64,000 bases of DNA, taken from Bacteroidota bacterium. Lineage in GTDB: Bacteria; Bacteroidota; Bacteroidia; Bacteroidales; Bacteroidaceae. Below the pieces are notes generated by a model that was given only the letters and a program-made list of their open reading frames with translations, searched no databases and was not told the DNA's origin. The stretch spans positions 62,001 to 126,000 of the forward strand of contig JAFABG010000038.1 in the NCBI GenBank assembly GCA_023426145.1. Direction: 5' to 3'. Of this stretch, positions 37,526-46,148 are shown in pieces (position 1 is the stretch's first letter; every line of letters starts with the position of its first letter). A program made the translations under genes and the position numbers.

Positions 37526-39026
37526 TATGAGAAAGATATATATCGGGGGTTTACTGCTATGTGCCCTAACACGCGTGTCAGCACAAAATTACGACACCGT
37601 AGAACGCCATAATTCATGGAACGCTGGTGCTAATGTCACTGGCATCCTGACCGAAAAGACGAGTGCGTCCTATGCCGAATGGTATGGCAACTATAATGAA
37701 GGTGCTTATCGAAACTCTTACGAAGCAACTAGAACCTGGAGTACCGGAGTTATAGCAAAATCCATTACTCACTTGAAAGAGTATTCTTTAATTGGAGCTT
37801 TCTCCTTCGATCACACTTCTGGTAAATCTATGAACGGTTCCATGTTTATCCATCCGGGAGCTTATCCCGTTGATCTCTTGGAGTTCACTCCCGGACGCAA
37901 AGATCGACAAACTTATTCATTCATGGGAGGTATAGCCACGAACATTCATCCAAACTGGCGAATAGGTGGAAAAATAGACTTTACCTCAGCCAATTATGCC
38001 AAACGGAAAGACTTGCGTCACACGAATTATCGATTGGACCTACAAGTGGCTCCTAGCCTAATGTATCATTCAAACGAATTAGCAATTGGCATCTCCTACC
38101 TTTTCGGTAAAAACAGTGAATCAATAAAAGCAGAAGTGATCGGCACAGCCGAAAGTTTATATAATGCATTTCTAGACAAGGGATTAATGTATGGAGCCTA
38201 CGAAGCGTGGGATGGCAGTGGCATTCACCTGAGTGAATCGGGGATCAATGGTTTTCCGATTAAAGAGCTATCTCATGGCGGAGCATTACAGATTCAATGG
38301 AAGGAATTCTATGGAGATATAGCGTACACGCATGCATCAGGCTCAGCTGGTGAAAGAGAAACCATCTGGTTTCGTTTTCCCACCGATAAACTCACTTCTC
38401 ATTTAAGCTATCGCTTCAAAAAAGCTGATAAAGAACATTTCCTACGCTTAAATCTCGAATGGTCTCATCAGGTAAATAAAGAGAATGTGCTGAGTAAAGA
38501 AACAGCCAATGGAATTACTACTACTCTCATCCATGGTTCCAACCGTATTTTTGAGAAAGAAGTATTCACGGCAAATCCTGAATATGAGTTCACAAGTCCG
38601 CGAGGAGAGTTCCGCTTGGGAACATCGCTTTCAAGGGTCAAACAACTGTCTACTCAGATGTATCCCTATGTTGCCTCGCAGAAAATGTTTACGAGTCGGA
38701 CTTATGTTTCAGGCGTACTCTATACAGGACAGTTTGATTTGAAAGCTGGTTTAGTTTTTTCAAAAGGTAGTTTCACAGATTATAGTAGGACTGCGGAAAT
38801 AAATGCAGAAGCGAGTGAGCCCCCCTATCGTTTGACTGATTATTACAATTGGCAGAATGAGTATGCTACAGCTTCACGAGGCACCATCACTCTGGGAATG
38901 CGCTATCATTTCAACCAAAAGTTCTATGCGGAAATTCAGAGCTGCTACACGCGCGGCTTCAAACTCGACTTTATCAATGGGGCAAACCGATGGAACGAAA
39001 CAGTTAAATTCGGATACACAATGTAA
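37518..39026 (+). CDS. Outer-membrane beta-barrel protein (DUF6850-like)
   Basis: 502 aa, signal peptide ending near 'LTRVSA/QNYD'. The mature protein is rich in alternating aromatic/polar strands ('HFLRLNLEWSHQV', 'FRLGTSLSRVKQ', 'TITLGMRYHFNQKFYAEI') and ends in 'WNETVKFGYTM'. That pattern suggests an integral outer-membrane barrel of 16 or so strands. No plug or carboxypeptidase-like domain is seen. The ATG at 37518 overlaps the DUF4876 stop by 8 bp; the ATG at 37527 is an equally good start leaving a 1-bp gap. Its close coupling to a TonB receptor and a lipoprotein suggests a shared transport or surface task. Confidence 0.78.
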   Translation: MSNMRKIYIGGLLLCALTRVSAQNYDTVERHNSWNAGANVTGILTEKTSASYAEWYGNYNEGAYRNSYEATRTWSTGVIAKSITHLKEYSLIGAFSFDHTSGKSMNGSMFIHPGAYPVDLLEFTPGRKDRQTYSFMGGIATNIHPNWRIGGKIDFTSANYAKRKDLRHTNYRLDLQVAPSLMYHSNELAIGISYLFGKNSESIKAEVIGTAESLYNAFLDKGLMYGAYEAWDGSGIHLSESGINGFPIKELSHGGALQIQWKEFYGDIAYTHASGSAGERETIWFRFPTDKLTSHLSYRFKKADKEHFLRLNLEWSHQVNKENVLSKETANGITTTLIHGSNRIFEKEVFTANPEYEFTSPRGEFRLGTSLSRVKQLSTQMYPYVASQKMFTSRTYVSGVLYTGQFDLKAGLVFSKGSFTDYSRTAEINAEASEPPYRLTDYYNWQNEYATASRGTITLGMRYHFNQKFYAEIQSCYTRGFKLDFINGANRWNETVKFGYTM

Positions 39027-39062
39027 TTTTATTCATATATAATAATATAAAGCTATCTCATA

Positions 39063-40676
39063 ATGAAAAAGGAAACACTATTTATGTTGGCAGCAACATT
39101 ATTGGCCTCCTGCCAGCAAGAAGAAAAAGGAGTTGAGCCATCAACTAATCAAGTAACAATCTCGCCTATCATCACGCGTGCCTCAGAAGTTAATTTTGAG
39201 GATCAAGATCAAATCGGACTAACAATCACCAAAGAGGATGGTACGGTATATACCGAGAATAAGCCGATGACCTTTAAAGATGGAGCTTTCACCGGAGGAC
39301 TAAAATGGTATGCTGAGGGTACTGACAAATCTACTTTTGTGGCCTACTATCCTTATACTTCAGCGGGGGCCCCGACTTCATTTAGTGTAAAGACCAATCA
39401 GGCCGAGGGGTACGGAACATCAGATCTGATGGCAGCAAGCAAGTCTGAAGTACTACCTTCTGCAAATTCCATCAGTATGGTATTCAAGCACCTGCTGACC
39501 AAACTCGTTATTAATGTTACAAACGAGACTAATTTGGACATCTCTTCTGTAGTTCTTAAAGGAGCTGTTCCAACGGCGGACATTGATTTGAGTAACATGT
39601 CAGTGACTGCTAAAGAGAACACTGCAACTGCTGATATTACCGCACAAGAAGTTACGAAAAACTCCGTCTATCGTGCCATTGTTATCCCGCAAACAGTAGC
39701 CTTCACCCTTGCAGTGACCACCTCTGACCAGACGATTTTGTCTCAAAAACTGGCCTCTACAACATTAGTGGATGGAGGACAATACAGCGTTAATGTTCGT
39801 GTTTTATCGGACGACATTATAGTAACACTTAGTGGTGAAATCGAAAATTGGACCGAAGAAGGGGAAATTGGGGCAGATCTCACCGTTCCTTTTGAAGAAC
39901 ATTTAGATGCTAATTACTTCGTATATGATGGTGTAAAATATAACACCGTAACGCTATCCAACGGAACGACATGGATGGCTGACCCACTTTGCTATCTTCC
40001 TAAAGGATACACCGTTTCTGCTGATCCAACTACCGACTCTCATATCTGGTATCCCTATGAGATTGTTGACGGCGCTACGAATGCATTGACAGACGAAGCC
40101 GCTATAAAGGAGCTAGGTTATCTCTATGATTTTGAAGCCGCTATAAATCAACCTATAACCGAAAGTAATTATAACACTTTTGAAGGTGCACAAGGAATTT
40201 GCCCTAAAGGTTGGCACATACCCACCCGCATGGACTATTTCAACCTGGTTGGCAAAACCACCGCTGACGCCGACGGTATGACTCCAGATAATGGACAGAG
40301 CGCTCTATTTTATGATGCAAGTTATGATGGTGCAAAAATTCAATCTCTAATCAACGCAGGGTTGAATTACAAATTCTCTGGAACCCGAATGATGTCCAGT
40401 TTCACAGCAACACCTAGTTACCAAAAGACGGTCATATCCAGCAGTAACAGTACCGAAACTGCATGGTACAATAAGCCGGCTTTGAATAATTATATGACTT
40501 CAACAGCATATAAACTAACATACAATGCATCGAATGAGCTCACTAACATCCAATATTTTGGGTTGATGAGTACGTTTACATCTGCGAAATATCCGGAAGG
40601 AAGGTTGGCATTAAGCTACATCAGCCTTAAGTCCGGTCAACAGCTACGTTGCGTTAGAGACAACATCGCCAAATAA
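39063..40676 (+). CDS. Fimbrillin-like / FISUMP-domain lipoprotein
   Basis: 537-aa lipoprotein with lipobox 'LLASC' (acylated Cys17). Residues about 25-265 have the fimbrillin (Mfa-like) pattern: 'VTISPIITRASEVNFEDQDQ', 'VFKHLLTKLVINVTNET' and a repeated beta-sandwich. Residues about 285-537 form a Fib_succ_major (FISUMP) domain, 'TTWMADPLCYLPKGY', 'EGAQGICPKGWHIPTRMDYF' and the closing 'GQQLRCVRDN'. Both are surface-exposed modules in Bacteroidota; their fusion suggests a cell-surface adhesin or ligand-display protein. It belongs to the same run as the TonB receptor, 36 bp after the barrel gene. No Mfa assembly genes (mfa3-5-like) are near, so it is not a conventional fimbrial operon. Confidence 0.82.
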   Translation: MKKETLFMLAATLLASCQQEEKGVEPSTNQVTISPIITRASEVNFEDQDQIGLTITKEDGTVYTENKPMTFKDGAFTGGLKWYAEGTDKSTFVAYYPYTSAGAPTSFSVKTNQAEGYGTSDLMAASKSEVLPSANSISMVFKHLLTKLVINVTNETNLDISSVVLKGAVPTADIDLSNMSVTAKENTATADITAQEVTKNSVYRAIVIPQTVAFTLAVTTSDQTILSQKLASTTLVDGGQYSVNVRVLSDDIIVTLSGEIENWTEEGEIGADLTVPFEEHLDANYFVYDGVKYNTVTLSNGTTWMADPLCYLPKGYTVSADPTTDSHIWYPYEIVDGATNALTDEAAIKELGYLYDFEAAINQPITESNYNTFEGAQGICPKGWHIPTRMDYFNLVGKTTADADGMTPDNGQSALFYDASYDGAKIQSLINAGLNYKFSGTRMMSSFTATPSYQKTVISSSNSTETAWYNKPALNNYMTSTAYKLTYNASNELTNIQYFGLMSTFTSAKYPEGRLALSYISLKSGQQLRCVRDNIAK

Positions 40677-40706
40677 CTTTATAAACTAAATAAACAAGCT
40701 ACAACA

Positions 40707-41294
40707 ATGAAAACAAAAAATTTAACTCTAGCAGTCGCTTTTACGGCGATGGCAATCATCGGAAGCTCTTGCGGCAACAAGCAACAAAGAAATGCATCGG
40801 AAGCAAATACGGAACAAACGGCAACATCTGCTCTAGAAATCGACTCTCTTCTGGCCAATGCCGAAAGCTTAACTAACAAGGAAGTCACTATTGAAGGAGT
40901 CTGTACGCATACTTGCAAACATGGAGCAAAAAAGATATTCCTCATGGGGAGCGACGATACACAAGTTATCCGTGTAGAGGCTGGAGAACTGGGAGCATTC
41001 GATCCTAAATGTGTGAACTCCATCGTCCAAGTTACAGGAAAGCTAAAAGAACAACGCATCGACGAAGCCTACCTCGAAAACTGGGAGATACAACTGAAAG
41101 GCCAAACTGCTCAGAAACATGGAAACGGCGAAGCCGGATGCGACTCTGAGAAGAAAGCACGTGGCGAAACCGCAAACTCTCCCGAAGCCCGTATTGCAGA
41201 CTTCCGCGCTAAGATAGCCGAACGTAAAGCAGCAACAGGTAAAGACTACTTATCGTTCTATTACATGGAAGCAACCTCCTATGAAGTTAAGTAA
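40707..41294 (+). CDS. Cysteine-containing lipoprotein, possible OB-fold
   Basis: 195-aa lipoprotein; lipobox 'IIGSSC' (Cys20). The region about 45-130 ('NKEVTIEGVCTHTCKHG', 'KIFLMGSDDTQVIRVEAG', 'NSIVQVTGKLKEQ') has the strand order of a small OB-fold as seen in tRNA_anti-like proteins, but carries a C-x3-C pair. Further Cys residues occur in 'FDPKCVN' and 'EAGCDSE'. These may bind metal or form disulfides in the periplasm. The C-terminal 50 residues are charged and helical. I do not recognise a named family. Its end overlaps the next gene by 14 bp, so the two products are likely coupled. Confidence 0.65.
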   Translation: MKTKNLTLAVAFTAMAIIGSSCGNKQQRNASEANTEQTATSALEIDSLLANAESLTNKEVTIEGVCTHTCKHGAKKIFLMGSDDTQVIRVEAGELGAFDPKCVNSIVQVTGKLKEQRIDEAYLENWEIQLKGQTAQKHGNGEAGCDSEKKARGETANSPEARIADFRAKIAERKAATGKDYLSFYYMEATSYEVK

Positions 41295-41847
41295 TGAAAT
41301 CCGCAGATGGAGCCGGCTGATCCACCGCGATTTATCTTTTCTCTTTTCCGGAATGGTATTGATATATGCCATTTCCGGAATAGTTATGAATCACCGTGAC
41401 ACAATCAACCCTAATTTTTCCATCGAACGAAAAGAGTATAAAATAACCGAGGAGCTGCCGAATAAGGCGCAAATGAGCAAAGATAAAGTGCTCACTTTGT
41501 TAGCGCCACTGGGAGAAGAAGGTAACTACACGAAGCATTATTTCCCGAAAGAAGAGGTATTAAAGGTCTTCCTTAAAGGAGGGTCCAATCTACTAGTCAA
41601 TGTACGAACAGGAGATGCGGTCTACGAATCAGTGACTCGCCGTCCATTGATCGGAGCAATGGCTCGATTGCATTACAATCCCGGGCAATGGTGGACCTAC
41701 TTCGCCGACATCTTTGCCATAGGACTTATCATCATCACCCTTTCCGGCCTCATCATGCTGAAAGGAAGTAAAGGAATTATTGGCAGAGGAGGAATAGAAC
41801 TACTAGCAGGGATTTTAATTCCCATCCTTTTTCTTCTCTTCTTTTGA
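41281..41847 (+). CDS. PepSY-associated transmembrane protein
   Basis: 188-aa inner-membrane protein. It has a first helix (about 19-38, 'FLFSGMVLIYAISGIVMNH') with the 'HRD' following it, a periplasmic PepSY-like segment (about 55-125, 'VLTLLAPLGEEGNYTKHYF'), and two C-terminal helices (about 137-155 and 167-188). PepSY_TM proteins often sit with TonB receptors and can serve as membrane reductases in iron-complex uptake. This one is short and has His in and beside helix 1 that could ligate haem. Overlap with the Cys lipoprotein gene and a 21-bp gap to the ABC ATPase gene mark it as the bridge between the outer- and inner-membrane parts of the cluster. Reductase function is inference. Confidence 0.78.
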   Translation: MKLSNEIRRWSRLIHRDLSFLFSGMVLIYAISGIVMNHRDTINPNFSIERKEYKITEELPNKAQMSKDKVLTLLAPLGEEGNYTKHYFPKEEVLKVFLKGGSNLLVNVRTGDAVYESVTRRPLIGAMARLHYNPGQWWTYFADIFAIGLIIITLSGLIMLKGSKGIIGRGGIELLAGILIPILFLLFF

Positions 41848-41868
41848 TATAATAACAGATAAAATCGA

Positions 41869-42756
41869 ATGGAACAAATTATAGAATGTAATAACCTGAC
41901 GCATTACTATGGCAAAAGGTTAATATACGAGAATCTTAGTTTTACAGTACCCAAAGGTCGTATTCTTGGGCTCTTGGGTAAGAATGGTACAGGCAAAACT
42001 ACCACCATAAATATTCTAAGTGGGTACTTAAAACCTCGTTCAGGGGAATGCCGTATATTCGGGCAGGAGATACAAACGATGTCTCCATCTCTACGCCGTA
42101 ATATAGGCTTACTGATTGAAGGGCATGTTCAATATCAATTTATGAGCATCACACAGATAGAGAAATTCTATGCTGCATTTTATCCCGGACAATGGAAAAA
42201 AGAGGCTTATTATGAGCTCATGAATAAGCTCAAAGTAGCTCCGGGACAGCGAATCTCACGTATGTCATGCGGGCAACGCTCACAAGTTGCACTTGGCCTT
42301 ATCCTTGCACAAAATCCAGAATTACTGGTGCTTGACGACTTTTCACTCGGACTCGATCCTGGCTATCGCCGCCTCTTTGTAGACTATCTTCGTGACTATG
42401 CCCGTTCGGAAGGTAAAACAGTATTTCTTACCTCACACATCATACAGGATATGGAGCGCCTGATTGATGATTGTATCATGATGGATTACGGAAAGATACT
42501 TATCCAAAAGCCGATTGCAGAGTTGCTAAACGAAGGGAGAAGGTTCACTTGCACAGTTCCAGAGGGGTATGAGCTTCCAGCCACAACTGAACTATATCAT
42601 CCTTCGGTTATGCGCAACCAATTGGAGACGTTTTCCTTCCTCCCACCGGAGGCTGTAGAGAATAAGTTGAAAGAAATGGCAGTGCCCTATACAGACTTGC
42701 ATAATGAGCGCGTAAATCTGGAAGATGCCTTTATCGGGCTGACAGGTAAATACTAA
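41869..42756 (+). CDS. ABC transporter ATP-binding protein with unusual motifs
   Basis: 295-aa ATPase of the ABC-2/CcmA-like group. Walker A 'GLLGKNGTGKTTT' with K43 is normal. The signature is 'MSCGQRSQ' instead of LSGGQ. Walker B reads 'LLVLDDF', so D157 stands where the catalytic glutamate is expected. Switch His in 'LTSHIIQDM' is present. The pair might hydrolyse ATP slowly, or the short Asp may suffice, as in some ABC-2 exporters. The permease gene lies 42 bp downstream; together they form a probable exporter or mechanotransmitter. Spacing and orientation place both in the TonB-receptor cluster. Confidence 0.9.
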   Translation: MEQIIECNNLTHYYGKRLIYENLSFTVPKGRILGLLGKNGTGKTTTINILSGYLKPRSGECRIFGQEIQTMSPSLRRNIGLLIEGHVQYQFMSITQIEKFYAAFYPGQWKKEAYYELMNKLKVAPGQRISRMSCGQRSQVALGLILAQNPELLVLDDFSLGLDPGYRRLFVDYLRDYARSEGKTVFLTSHIIQDMERLIDDCIMMDYGKILIQKPIAELLNEGRRFTCTVPEGYELPATTELYHPSVMRNQLETFSFLPPEAVENKLKEMAVPYTDLHNERVNLEDAFIGLTGKY

Positions 42757-42798
42757 GTGCTCTCGTTATTCAATATACTTAATTTATAAATTTAAAAG

Positions 42799-43467
42799 AT
42801 GTACGCTATATTTTATAAAGAATGGATAAAGACACGGTGGTACTTTTTGTTAGCCGTTGTCACTACGTTAGGTTTTACCGGATACTGTATGCTTCGCATC
42901 AATAGGGTGGTAGAAATGAAAGGGGCTGCACACGCGTGGGAAGTTATGCTACAGCGGGATACTATTTTTGTAGACATGCTGCAATACATTCCGCTGATTG
43001 CAGGAATTCTGATGGCTATCGTCCAATTTGTACCGGAGATGCAACGCAAATGTTTAAAGCTGACGCTTCACCTACCCTATCCGGAATTAAAAATGACCAG
43101 TAATATGTTACTGTCGGGACTGATTCTACTCTTGGTTTGTTTTGCCAGCAACTTCATCCTCATGGAGGTGTATCTAGATGGAATATTTGCCCACGAATTA
43201 AAAAACCACATCTTGCTCACCGCGTTAACATGGTATATCGCTGGAATATCGGCCTACCTGCTCGTGGCCTGGATCTGCTTTGAACCGGCATGGAAGAGAC
43301 GCATCATCAACCTGATCATTGCAGTGTTGTTGCTACGTATTTTTTTCCTGTCGACAACCCCTGAAGCTTACAATCAGTTCATACCTTATCTATTAGTTTA
43401 CACGCTGTTGACGGCAACGTTCTCTTGGCTTTCAATTCTACGATTCAAAGCAGGTAAACAAGATTAA
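42799..43467 (+). CDS. ABC-2-like membrane permease subunit
   Basis: 222-aa inner-membrane protein with about six hydrophobic helices ('WYFLLAVVTTLGFTGYCML', 'MLLSGLILLLVCFASNFIL', 'LLTALTWYIAGISAYLLVAW', 'LIIAVLLLRIFFLS'). Lying directly after an ABC ATPase gene, it is best read as its permease. It lacks any recognisable substrate-binding domain. Helix count and size fit ABC-2-type exporters. The next gene, with a DUF4857-like protein, follows 36 bp later. Confidence 0.78.
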   Translation: MYAIFYKEWIKTRWYFLLAVVTTLGFTGYCMLRINRVVEMKGAAHAWEVMLQRDTIFVDMLQYIPLIAGILMAIVQFVPEMQRKCLKLTLHLPYPELKMTSNMLLSGLILLLVCFASNFILMEVYLDGIFAHELKNHILLTALTWYIAGISAYLLVAWICFEPAWKRRIINLIIAVLLLRIFFLSTTPEAYNQFIPYLLVYTLLTATFSWLSILRFKAGKQD

Positions 43468-43503
43468 GGATAGAACGAATGAAGAATTAAAATTAAGAAT
43501 TAA

Positions 43504-44544
43504 ATGAAAATGAAACGTTTCAGCACCCTACTATTATACGCAACCATCGCGTTCTTGCTTTGCTGGCAATTGCCTTGGTGTTACAACTTCTTTGCAGTGA
43601 AACCCGAAAAGACACTTTTTACACTCTATAGTTCTGTAATAAAGGACTTCGTACAGATGGGACAGGAAGAAGGAAAAGGAATGGTTCGTCGCGATCTTGC
43701 CGGAAAGAAATACTCAGAAGCAGCTTTCGACAGCATTCTCCCTACATTTTACTTCCGTCAGTTAATGGCCGACGAACGTTTTCCTGATAGTATCAATGGA
43801 GTAGCAGTGACACCGAAATTGATACAGACAGAGAACTTCAATTTTAAAAGTGTTCCTTCGGATGTCAATGCTCCAGAGATCGGACTTTATCCTCTCTTTG
43901 AATCAATGTCAGGACGCGTTGATTTAACAATGCCTGATGATGTGTTCCGAATCACGTCTAAGGGAATTGAGTTCATTGAGATGAATACGAACAGTGTGAA
44001 TACCGCAAAAAGTAAGTTGTTTACAGAAACAATGATCAATAAAGGTTTTCAGTTCCCTGCCATTAAGATAGCAGGAAATCCGACCATAAAAAAAGAATAT
44101 GATGAAGGCTATCTTTTATTGGATGCAAACCACCAACTCTTTCACCTGAAACAGGTAAAAAGTCGACCTTATGTTAGAATTATCGCATTACCGGAAGGAT
44201 TAAGTTTAAGTCAACTATATTTAACAGAGTTCAGAAACAAAAAGACACTGGCTCTTATGACCGATAGTAAGAACAAACTTTTCGTACTTAAAAGCCGTAC
44301 CTACGACGTAATCGAAACAGGAGTTCCGGCATTTAATCCCCGAACAGATGCACTAACAATCATTGGCAACATGTTCGACTGGACCGTCCGATTGACAACA
44401 ACCGATGCGGATAATTACTACGCCCTAAATGCTGATGACTACTCACTCATAAAGAAATTAGAAAACCAATCAACAATTCATTATATGCCGGGTATTACCT
44501 TCACATCTTACACAGATAAATATGTGAAGCCTCGTATAGAATAA
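43504..44544 (+). CDS. DUF4857-like membrane-anchored protein
   Basis: 346-aa protein with an N-terminal signal/anchor ('FSTLLLYATIAFLLCWQLPW', about 5-25) and a soluble domain outside the inner membrane. The rest has beta-strand-rich repeats ('YDEGYLLLDANHQLFHLKQV', 'LALMTDSKNKLFVLKSRTYD', 'TDADNYYALNADDYSLIKK') suggesting a small propeller-like or sandwich fold. I match it from memory to DUF4857, which tends to follow ABC permease genes in Bacteroidota, so it is probably a periplasmic accessory of that transporter. It ends the cluster; a hairpin region follows at 44581. Confidence 0.68.
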   Translation: MKMKRFSTLLLYATIAFLLCWQLPWCYNFFAVKPEKTLFTLYSSVIKDFVQMGQEEGKGMVRRDLAGKKYSEAAFDSILPTFYFRQLMADERFPDSINGVAVTPKLIQTENFNFKSVPSDVNAPEIGLYPLFESMSGRVDLTMPDDVFRITSKGIEFIEMNTNSVNTAKSKLFTETMINKGFQFPAIKIAGNPTIKKEYDEGYLLLDANHQLFHLKQVKSRPYVRIIALPEGLSLSQLYLTEFRNKKTLALMTDSKNKLFVLKSRTYDVIETGVPAFNPRTDALTIIGNMFDWTVRLTTTDADNYYALNADDYSLIKKLENQSTIHYMPGITFTSYTDKYVKPRIE

Positions 44545-44580
44545 TGAAATTGTCTCGCTGGTGAAAATTATTCATAAAAG

Positions 44581-44623
44581 AAGGCTGCTACAACGAAAAG
44601 GTGTAGCAGCCTTTTCGTTGTAG
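44581..44623 (+). terminator. Hairpin terminator after the cluster with an alternative fold
   Basis: AAGGCTGCTACA (44581-44592) pairs with TGTAGCAGCCTT (44602-44613), followed by TTC, a modest terminator. A second, mutually exclusive 14-bp pairing joins CTACAACGAAAAGG (44588-44601) to CCTTTTCGTTGTAG (44610-44623). Both are perfect. Confidence 0.65.
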
Positions 44624-44682
44624 TTATCGCATAATTATATAAAACAAAAGACAATGAAATTTATTTATCTAATAATATGTAT

Positions 44683-44690
44683 TACCTTTG
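44683..44690 (+). promoter_or_regulatory. Possible -7 promoter box for the lamin-tail lipoprotein
   Basis: TACCTTTG matches TAnnTTTG, 92 bases ahead of the ATG at 44783. The leader is long, so this is less certain than the other boxes. Confidence 0.4.
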
Positions 44691-44782
44691 TCCATCATAA
44701 ACAATTATCCTTAATCCGCAATTGTTCCTAATTTCATTACCAGCAAATACGGTAAATTTGATAATACGACAATATTAGCCCT

Positions 44783-46066
44783 ATGAAACAAGGTAACATC
44801 TATGCTCTTTTGAGCCTTTTCATCGCCTTTTTCTACAATTGCGTGCCCCCAACGGACGAAGAAGGCCCAAAAACAACTGAAGAAGACAACACAACAGCCG
44901 AACTTCCTTGGCAGGGAGAAACTGAAAAGTTTACCATCAGTGTAAAAGACGGAGTCCACCTAGACGATCCGAACAAAGATGCAGGAACAGCTTATATTAC
45001 TTTTCCCTCCTCTTCAGTAACCAGTACGCGATGGGAATTCGCAGTAAACTTATCCTTCAATCCTTCGGCCAATAATTATGCACGATTCTACCTTACCTCC
45101 ACGTCCACTGATCTATCTGGAGAGCTTAATGGATATTTCATTCAAATTGGAGGCGTCAAAGACAACGTAGCTCTCTATCAGCAAAATGGAACGGATCTCA
45201 AATTGCTTGCCTCTGGAAGAGAACTCATGAAAGGAAATAATGCTCCCAAGCTAAATATAAAAGTAGAATGCGACAGTAACGGCTACTGGACATTTTGGAC
45301 ACGATTAACAACAGAAGAAGAATACATCAAAGAACAACAAATTAAGCAGAATAGCATTGATGAATCAATCTGCTCTGGAATCTATTGCGTTTACACCAAA
45401 ACCCGTTGTCATGGGTTCACTTTTCATCATATTAAATTGTCAAACGATGTTGAAACAACAACAGACCCTGAAGAAGATCCAGACAACACGGAACCAGAGA
45501 AACCAATTCAGGCACATTATCCTCAAGAGGTCAAGAACATACTGCTACTCAATGAAGTAATGTATGATAACGCCACCGATGGAGCAGAATATATCGAGAT
45601 CTATAATCCAGCTGATACAGTTGTTGCTGTTCCTTCATTAAAAATACTCAGATACATTGCCAATACATCAGGGGGTACGACAACGACAACAACGGCTGTG
45701 CTTGAACAAATGGACAGCAATACTCCCATCACAGTAGGGCCACACAGCTACTTGTGCCTAACCAAATCTCCTTCCATCATTATAAAAAAGCATCAAGTGG
45801 ATGGTGAAAGCATCATTGAAACGCCCAAATTCCCAAGAATCGCTAATGAAGGAGGCTATCTAGCCATTATGACTAATGAGGAAAATCCTAGATTAATAGA
45901 TAAGTGCTGCTACTTCGAATCAATGCATAGCTCAGGAAAAAAGAGGAATCAAGGAGTAGCACTCGAGAAGAAATCGCCAGAGCTTAACTCTGCTTTACAA
46001 TCAAACTGGACCTCATCGAAAGATAAAACAGGAGGTACTCCGGGAAGAAAAAATTCACTAGAGTAA
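44783..46066 (+). CDS. Lamin-tail-domain (LTD) lipoprotein-like surface protein
   Basis: 427-aa exported protein. Its hydrophobic N-terminus ends in 'FFYNC' (Cys20), a poor but possible lipobox. Residues about 45-230 form a beta-rich region like a concanavalin sandwich ('WEFAVNLSFNPSANNYARFY', 'CHGFTFHHIKLSND'). After a Glu/Pro/Thr-rich linker (about 230-250) comes a lamin-tail domain (about 255-400, 'LLLNEVMYDNATDGAEYIEI', 'RNQGVALEKKSPEL'). LTD modules are frequent in secreted proteins and nucleases; no nuclease or protease motif is seen. It has its own promoter box and is followed 82 bp later by the SSS transporter gene with another box, so the two are separate units. Confidence 0.8.
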   Translation: MKQGNIYALLSLFIAFFYNCVPPTDEEGPKTTEEDNTTAELPWQGETEKFTISVKDGVHLDDPNKDAGTAYITFPSSSVTSTRWEFAVNLSFNPSANNYARFYLTSTSTDLSGELNGYFIQIGGVKDNVALYQQNGTDLKLLASGRELMKGNNAPKLNIKVECDSNGYWTFWTRLTTEEEYIKEQQIKQNSIDESICSGIYCVYTKTRCHGFTFHHIKLSNDVETTTDPEEDPDNTEPEKPIQAHYPQEVKNILLLNEVMYDNATDGAEYIEIYNPADTVVAVPSLKILRYIANTSGGTTTTTTAVLEQMDSNTPITVGPHSYLCLTKSPSIIIKKHQVDGESIIETPKFPRIANEGGYLAIMTNEENPRLIDKCCYFESMHSSGKKRNQGVALEKKSPELNSALQSNWTSSKDKTGGTPGRKNSLE

Positions 46067-46088
46067 AATGGGGCTAAACTAATTTCCT

Positions 46089-46096
46089 TATTTTTG
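46089..46096 (+). promoter_or_regulatory. -7 promoter box for the SSS transporter
   Basis: TATTTTTG matches TAnnTTTG, 52 bases upstream of the ATG at 46149. Confidence 0.5.
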
Positions 46097-46148
46097 TATA
46101 CCGAAGGCAAAAAGTACTCATCTACAAACAAGTAAAAAAACATAGGCT

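Noticed and set aside
39063..40676. A fimbrial (Mfa/Fim) assembly operon
   Set aside because: Only one fimbrillin-like gene is present, with no anchor, tip or regulator homologues next to it, and the neighbours are transport genes.
33454..41847. The TonB receptor / lipoprotein / PepSY set as the known XusABC xenosiderophore system
   Set aside because: That system has three genes of a different make-up; here several extra outer-membrane proteins and an ABC pair intervene, so equating them is not supported by the sequence alone.
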